Shown here: in pieces, positions 59,764 to 64,000 of the stretch | Position numbering within the stretch: position 1 is the stretch's first letter | Layout: each line of letters opens with the position of its first letter | DNA from: Amphiura filiformis | Taxonomy: Eukaryota > Echinodermata > Ophiuroidea > Amphilepidida > Amphiuridae | NCBI RefSeq assembly: GCF_039555335.1 | Contig: NW_027305511.1 | Coordinates: 1 to 64,000 of the forward strand | Reading direction: 5' to 3' | Length of the DNA stretch: 64,000 bases | The notes under the pieces: model-generated | Seen by the model: the letters and a program-made list of their open reading frames with translations, nothing else | Database searches by the model: none | What the model was told of the DNA's origin: nothing | Program-made: the position numbers and the translations under genes

Positions 59764-60150
59764 CAGTAAGCCAAAAAATTGAGGTACCAATATGTCAAAA
59801 TTAAAACAAGCAGCTAATACCTGAACTCTTTAGCTCTGATTCAAGACCTTATTTGTTGAAATTGGTTGAGAATTAAAGAAACGGTGATCTAAAACCTACC
59901 GAAGAGACGAAATCAAAAGTTGCACTTTTGTGTTCTAATCAATGAAAGCATGACGCTAGTTTTAACGTGCTAATCAATGGAAGCACGGCGCTAGTTAACT
60001 TGTTCGCCAACCGTTTGTGTACAAATCAATAGCGCATGCAATGGGGGAAACTGCCGCTATTGGCTGATGGTTCCAATTATGACATATCTTTCTTTGTTTA
60101 GGATATACAGGGGGTAAACGTATCTGGTACCTTAATTTTTTGGCTTACTG
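59764..60150. mobile_element. Tc1/mariner-type MITE with TA duplication, copy 2
   Basis: The ends match those at 25515-26048 (CAGTAAGCCAAAAAATTGAG and complement), flanked by TA at 59762-59763 and 60151-60152. It splits the LINE between two reverse-transcriptase blocks, so it inserted after the LINE. Confidence 0.87.
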
Positions 60151-60359
60151 TAGTTTATCGTCAACTTCAACGCCAAGGTGTTTACAATGGTTTACCCTTT
60201 GGAGACGGGTTCCTTTGATGGAGTACCAATTAACATAAAATGGATTTTATCAACATTTAGACTCAGCTTGTTATTTGTCAGCTAGTTGTCAACATTATTT
60301 AAATCATTATTTATGATTTGTGACACTACAAATTGGTCCAGATTTGTAAAACAAATAAG

Positions 60360-60445
60360 GTTACTCATAACTTTTTACAATTTTACATTTCGTTAAATTG
60401 TTTTCGATTTGTTTCAAAAAGCATTAGGGGGAACTTATAAGTTTC
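60360..60445. repeat. Fragment of the 38.8-kb fold-back end
   Basis: Contains ATTAGGGGGAACTTA with TTTTACATTTCG upstream, as at 40375-40440. About 85 bp. Confidence 0.65.
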
Positions 60446-60573
60446 GATTCCAAAACCATTCAAACCTATCACATGTTCTATTGTATTATCGTGCGAATTG
60501 CCCTGTGCTACCATATGGTGGACAGAATGTTATTTAAATGAGGACGAGTGACGTAGTATTCGATAGGGTCTAT

Positions 60574-60683
60574 AGTAGGTTTTGTGTTTTTATGCCACCT
60601 TTACACAATTCACAATAATTACAAACATCACCTGGAAGACCAAAATTTCCATCTGTGTCATTTACATGGTCATTAATAACAAG
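60574..60683. repeat. 110-bp direct repeat, copy 1
   Basis: Same as 61781-61886 (AGTAGGTTTTGTGTTTTTAT through GGTCATTAATAACAA) apart from small differences. The first bases of the 61.8-kb copy are LINE endonuclease sequence, so this is a duplicated LINE end joined to flank. Confidence 0.85.
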
Positions 60684-61068
60684 CGCGTACGCTTAAGTGA
60701 CAGAATATTGCACGCGCAACCAAGCGTAATGCTGTGGGTAGAATGTGTTACGGCGTTTGACCCATTATTGCAGAATAATGGACTTTCACGTGACGTGTTT
60801 TAACAAATCGCAGTGCGAGATTTTGAATAATGGGTAGTAAGAGTAATAGAATTAAATATAAAAAGCATGTCATTATACAATGCACAACAGGAATCTTATC
60901 AGCTATACTTGGTCCAACATTTGAAAAATATTAATTTAGTGTATCAGCAACATCTTTAGAATTTGTACATCCACCATGTTCAGTTTTAATACATCTAACA
61001 TCAGTGTTCTTGTTTTTACCCGGTACAAAATGCCTTATGTTAGCCCATATTTCCTTATATTAGAATCT
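60684..61068. other. Spacer within the fragmented LINE region
   Basis: No element or gene recognised. It probably includes decayed minus-strand LINE sequence between endonuclease and reverse transcriptase. Confidence 0.45.
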
Positions 61069-61480
61069 TTAGTTTGCAGAGCATTTACAAGATAATCTTT
61101 TATATTCTTTAATTAATCCATTTACTCTATTTCTCAGCTTGCGAAAATTTTCCCAAAGAGGCAAAGAATTTTCTTTGCTGGCGCGCTTCTTTAACTGGAC
61201 TCGTTCGCGCATTGCTGCCAAAATATCATCAGTAAGCCAAGGGGAAATTGTGTTCTGCCGTATACGTTTCAAGAAAAACCTTTTCAAAATCAGAAACAGC
61301 ATAATCAATATTTGAGTGTTTAGTAACATTACACCAATGACATTAGTGACATTTGTATTAGCTACATCCAGTCTAAATATGTTTTCATTAAAATTCTTAT
61401 ATTTTCTATTCACATTGTACTTATGATTTTGACTTTTTACCTTGTTCTCTTTACCTATGATTGTATACACACAAAAGTGA

Positions 61481-61800
61481 TCACTCATGCTTGTAAGAAT
61501 TACACCACATTCGCTTACATTGTTGGGACTGATCAACAAGGGTTTTGCTGTTTTTTGTAACTCTAGTAGGTTTAGTGATCACCTGGTTGAGATGAAAACT
61601 CTCAGCAACTTCTTTCATCTTTTTAGTATAACAATGGGGATCTACAGCAAGAAGGTCACAATTTACATCTCCAATTAATAAAACATGTTTGCCTTCATCC
61701 TCAACTTGCTCAAGAATGGATTCAACTTGATAAAACAGCTTCATCTCTGAGTTTGGTGGGCGATACCAAGCAATAACAATAGTAGGTTTTGTGTTTTTAT
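61481..61800 (-). pseudogene. LINE endonuclease (APE-type) C-terminal half
   Basis: Frame with WYRPPNS and LLIGDVNCDLLAVDP (the catalytic GDxN block), HLNQVITKPTRVTKNSK, then, after a frameshift near 61520, the SDH of SMSDHFCVY. The N-terminal half is missing. Order and motifs match APE-type endonucleases of non-LTR elements. Confidence 0.88.
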
Positions 61801-61886
61801 GCCACCTTTACACAATTCACAATTACAAACATCACCTGGAAGACCACAATTTCTATCTGTGTCATTTACATGGTCATTAATAACAA
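61781..61886. repeat. 110-bp direct repeat, copy 2
   Basis: Partner of 60574-60683, located at the upstream border of the surviving endonuclease. Confidence 0.85.
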
Positions 61887-62039
61887 TGTTCATGTCTAAT
61901 TATTAGTACTCATGTCTTTTATTTTTGTAGGTGGAGTGTAAATGAACGGCATGGAAGTCTCATTTTTAAACAGGAAATCACAGCCAAAACAGATGCATTT
62001 AAAACACATTGCTTGTTTCTTTTCCAGCCATATGGTCAA

Positions 62040-62368
62040 ATATAAATAATGATATCAGGAATTCACTTGTCACGTGCACCTTTACCACATTTAAAAAACA
62101 ACTCAGGGCTAACATCTCATAGCTTCAACTTCAATTTTTTCCATCACCGTAGCCATTTTTTCTTGTCTCTTGTGTTAAATTGTATATAACTTTTGTGTAA
62201 ACTTATTTTGAGGTTTGCTGAGTTGGGGGCACTGCGCCTTTTGGCGACATTGCTTTCCTGTGCTTTTCAGTGCTCCCTGGCAGCTCAGGAGGCCTCCTTT
62301 ATGTTATTGTCTATTTTTGATGTTTGTTGCCAAATGAATAAAATAAAATAAAATAAAATAATAAAACA
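62040..62368 (+). mobile_element. Second LINE 3' end, plus strand, with AAATA tail
   Basis: Bases 62046-62119 encode NDIRNSLVTCTFTTFKKQLR then ANIS and a stop, the typical last residues of CR1/L2-type ORF2. A 3' UTR of about 220 bp (GCACTGCGCCTTTTGGCGAC, CTGGCAGCTCAGGAGGCC) ends in (AAATA)n at 62338-62362. It is opposite in strand to the other LINE pieces, hence a separate insertion. Confidence 0.8.
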
Positions 62369-62613
62369 CATTCGGCTCATTTTCAGAACATTCATTAACA
62401 TACTCTTTTTCACATAATATGAATAAATCTAAATGCACGTGCAAACACTTCCGGGAAACGCTATAACAAACTGTCTATTCCAAGACAAATGGGATGATAG
62501 TGAGAGTAAATTCGAAGGATTTAGAGAAGAATGAAATTCAGGGCAACTTTGGGAGCGACTCGGAGCCCGTATATCTGTTGACAGCGATGAACAAGTATAG
62601 GAGAGACACAAGC

Positions 62614-62705
62614 GGGTGACTATGGCCGAGCGATTTTAATCGCATTAAAATGCGTTGCGCTGTCAGCCGGGAGATACGATCGGCGAGGGTTCGAGCCTTG
62701 GGCTT
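62614..62705 (+). ncRNA. tRNA-like SINE head or tRNA pseudogene
   Basis: GGGTGACTATGGCCGAGCG resembles a tRNA A box of the Leu/Ser class. GGTTCGAGCC (62688-62697) is a perfect B box inside a T-arm (CGAGG/CCTTG). Spacing of about 65 bp and an extra arm fit a type II tRNA origin. The acceptor stem does not pair, so it is not a functional tRNA. No CCA end. Confidence 0.55.
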
Positions 62706-62829
62706 GCCTTAGGTGAAAACTCTCTGATTTCATCGGAATTCTTCGGAACACCGCCATTATCTTGTTTATACTACCATGCATTTGTTTATTGTCGAGTAGG
62801 CTAATGAGATTTTGAAAATGTATAAATAA

Positions 62830-63110
62830 AGGTTGAACACCAGCATTCTGAAAATCAATGTTTGAACACGTGTCATGTGTTAAAAAACCGTTACATTTCT
62901 TTCAAGTGTCCGAGGTGTTCATAGATAGTAATTTTGAACACCAGAGTTTAAAGGATTAGAACATGTTACACTAGTGTTCTGAAGTAATAACACCTGTGTT
63001 CTCTACATTAACACTAGTGTTCTCTAAATAAGTTGAACACGTGTCATGTGTTAAAAAACCGTTACATGAATGAACGCGTTCCATGTGTTCTGGCCAATTT
63101 ACAGTGTATA
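62830..63110. repeat. GAACAC-rich repeat with internal direct copies
   Basis: Repeats TGAACACGTGTCATGTGTTA followed by AAAAACCGTTACAT at about 62861 and 63033, and has several GTTCT/AGAAC half-sites and ACACTAGTGTTC palindromes between. It looks like a MITE or small satellite; the family is not identified. Confidence 0.6.
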
Positions 63111-63153
63111 TGGACTCCATATTATGGAGTAGTCAACAAAACATCGGCGCGCT

Positions 63154-64000
63154 TTACCTGGCCAGCACATTAATCAGAATATGAACTATACTTGAAGTAA
63201 CAGTATTTTTCTTTGTGACCATAGGCGTAGACCTTGCATTATGATTAAAAAGTCCACATCCGGAGTACTGTCCAGCCTGTGTGCGGGCTTGTGTATTTCT
63301 ATTTTGTGTGTATTGGTGTTGACTGCTTTGCTCAACATTTTCTCGGCGATTATCGCGATACCTAAAGTTTTGTTGATTTCTGGAGCTGTAAATCTGACCC
63401 TTTGGTTTGGCATACTTTGCGACTTGTTTATACGCGATTGTCCTTTTCCGCATTTTATTTCAGGATTACTGCAGTAGCGACTTGTTTATTTGCGACTGTC
63501 CTTTTTCGCAACGAATTTTAGCATTATGGGGCTTTTTCTTCATTACAACCATAGCCCACGTTTCATTAGCTAAATGGCCTAGTGAAGGAACAACAGCAGC
63601 GAAACAGTTCAGGAGAATACGGGTACCACTTTTGTTCAGATGCATGTTATCTGCGAATTTATCCGAGTCAATAGTACCACCCTGGTATGTGACTTTGGGG
63701 CTGATGTCGATGAACCCGCAGTTAAGCGAGAGGCTAGATCGTTGTAGCTTTCCATTGTAGGTCGCTACTTCCTCGCGTTTAGATGTCCGGGGACAAACGG
63801 CCGATATGTGAAGAGTCGCTGTTGGTACTTTTACATTAAGACATTGTTTCTGTAACTTCTTTAACGTCTGTCCCGCGGGAAACATTGTTTGTTCCAGCAT
63901 GTACAATATTGGTTTAACACGCACATCCGAGAAATCAGCTTTGGGAACTTCACGTAACACAGAGTCCCCTATAATAAGTGTTCTGCATTTCTTAGGTGAA
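63154..64000 (-). pseudogene. LINE ORF1 fragment with SGNH hydrolase domain
   Basis: Minus-strand frame entering from beyond the window edge: RTLIIGDSVLREVPK (block I, GDS), then LHISAVCPRTSKREEVATYN and, near the end, DSDKFADNMHLNKSGTRIL, whose D-x-x-HLN is the SGNH block V. After a stop near 63466, the next frame (63453-63154) is Gln/Arg/Asn-rich and ends with CGLFNHNARSTPM, a decayed zinc-knuckle. SGNH esterase domains with zinc knuckles are typical of CR1/L2 ORF1 proteins. It lies upstream, on the same strand, of the endonuclease and reverse transcriptase pieces, so it may belong to that element. The start codon is outside the window. Confidence 0.8.

Larger units (their letters stand above)
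59190..61800 (-). mobile_element. CR1/L2/Jockey-type LINE, minus strand, fragmented
   Basis: Reading the minus strand: 61800-61481 gives the endonuclease blocks TIVIAWYRPPNSEMK, HVLLIGDVNCDLLA and TKPTRVTKNSKTLVD. The frame 61539-61069 continues with ILTSMSDHFCVYTII and a linker (SPWLTDDILAAMRER, FRKLRNRVNGLIKEYK). After a missing palm region, 60305-60160 encodes LTNNKLSLNVDKIHFMLIGT. From 59737 the C-terminal thumb reads LYKSIVATHFDYCNVVWG, LQNKAAKIITGVSRY and, past 59456, INIQAPKYLCNRF and FSYRGAQLWNSID. Catalytic YADD is not present. A TA-flanked MITE interrupts it at 59764-60150. Confidence 0.85.

Overview
The window is eukaryotic: GT-AG introns, signal-peptide and transmembrane exons, long AT-rich non-coding stretches and dense transposon relics. 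The repeat style (fold-back elements with long repetitive arms, Penelope and CR1/L2-like retroelements, non-autonomous DNA transposons with CAGTGGCGTA or CAGTAAGCC ends) and a Calx-beta/EGF membrane protein suggest a marine invertebrate deuterostome, most likely an echinoderm. That assignment is inference, because no single marker in the window fixes the species.

One convincing host gene fills 3789-26730 on the plus strand. I rebuilt 16 coding exons from splice sites and reading phase. They encode a type I membrane protein of about 816 residues: signal peptide, five Calx-beta domains each split over two phase-1 exons, two Thr/Pro-rich linkers, two EGF-like domains, one transmembrane helix and a short tail. 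The one unresolved point is exon 2 (4813-4979), which needs a one-base shift to stay in frame. Its introns carry several small transposons, a LINE fragment and microsatellites. Upstream (1-3260) is a tandem-repeat block with embedded DR1-like motifs and a string of short hairpins separated by AAGAA tracts.

From 26.8 to 54.6 kb there is no recognisable host gene. This part holds a recent 1.97-kb tandem duplication (28310-30284 and 30432-32398) with a 150-bp piece copied from a transposon 4.6 kb away at its junction. It also holds a 1.6-kb fold-back unit with a near-perfect 185-bp palindrome inside, and a two-copy segmental duplication of about 4.1-4.4 kb. The first copy of that duplication is interrupted by a 4.85-kb fold-back transposon (44697-49541) whose arms are arrays of about 200-bp repeats. 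The second copy preserves the empty target site.

From 54.6 kb to the end come a GGTCTC-containing minisatellite, two inverted arms of a second minisatellite, a broken Penelope-like reverse transcriptase (57236-58862, plus), and minus-strand LINE pieces in the order ORF1 with SGNH hydrolase domain (63154 to window edge), endonuclease (61069-61800) and reverse transcriptase (59190-60305). These are collinear and may be one CR1/L2-like element cut apart by insertions. A second LINE 3' end, a tRNA-like SINE head and smaller transposons lie between them.
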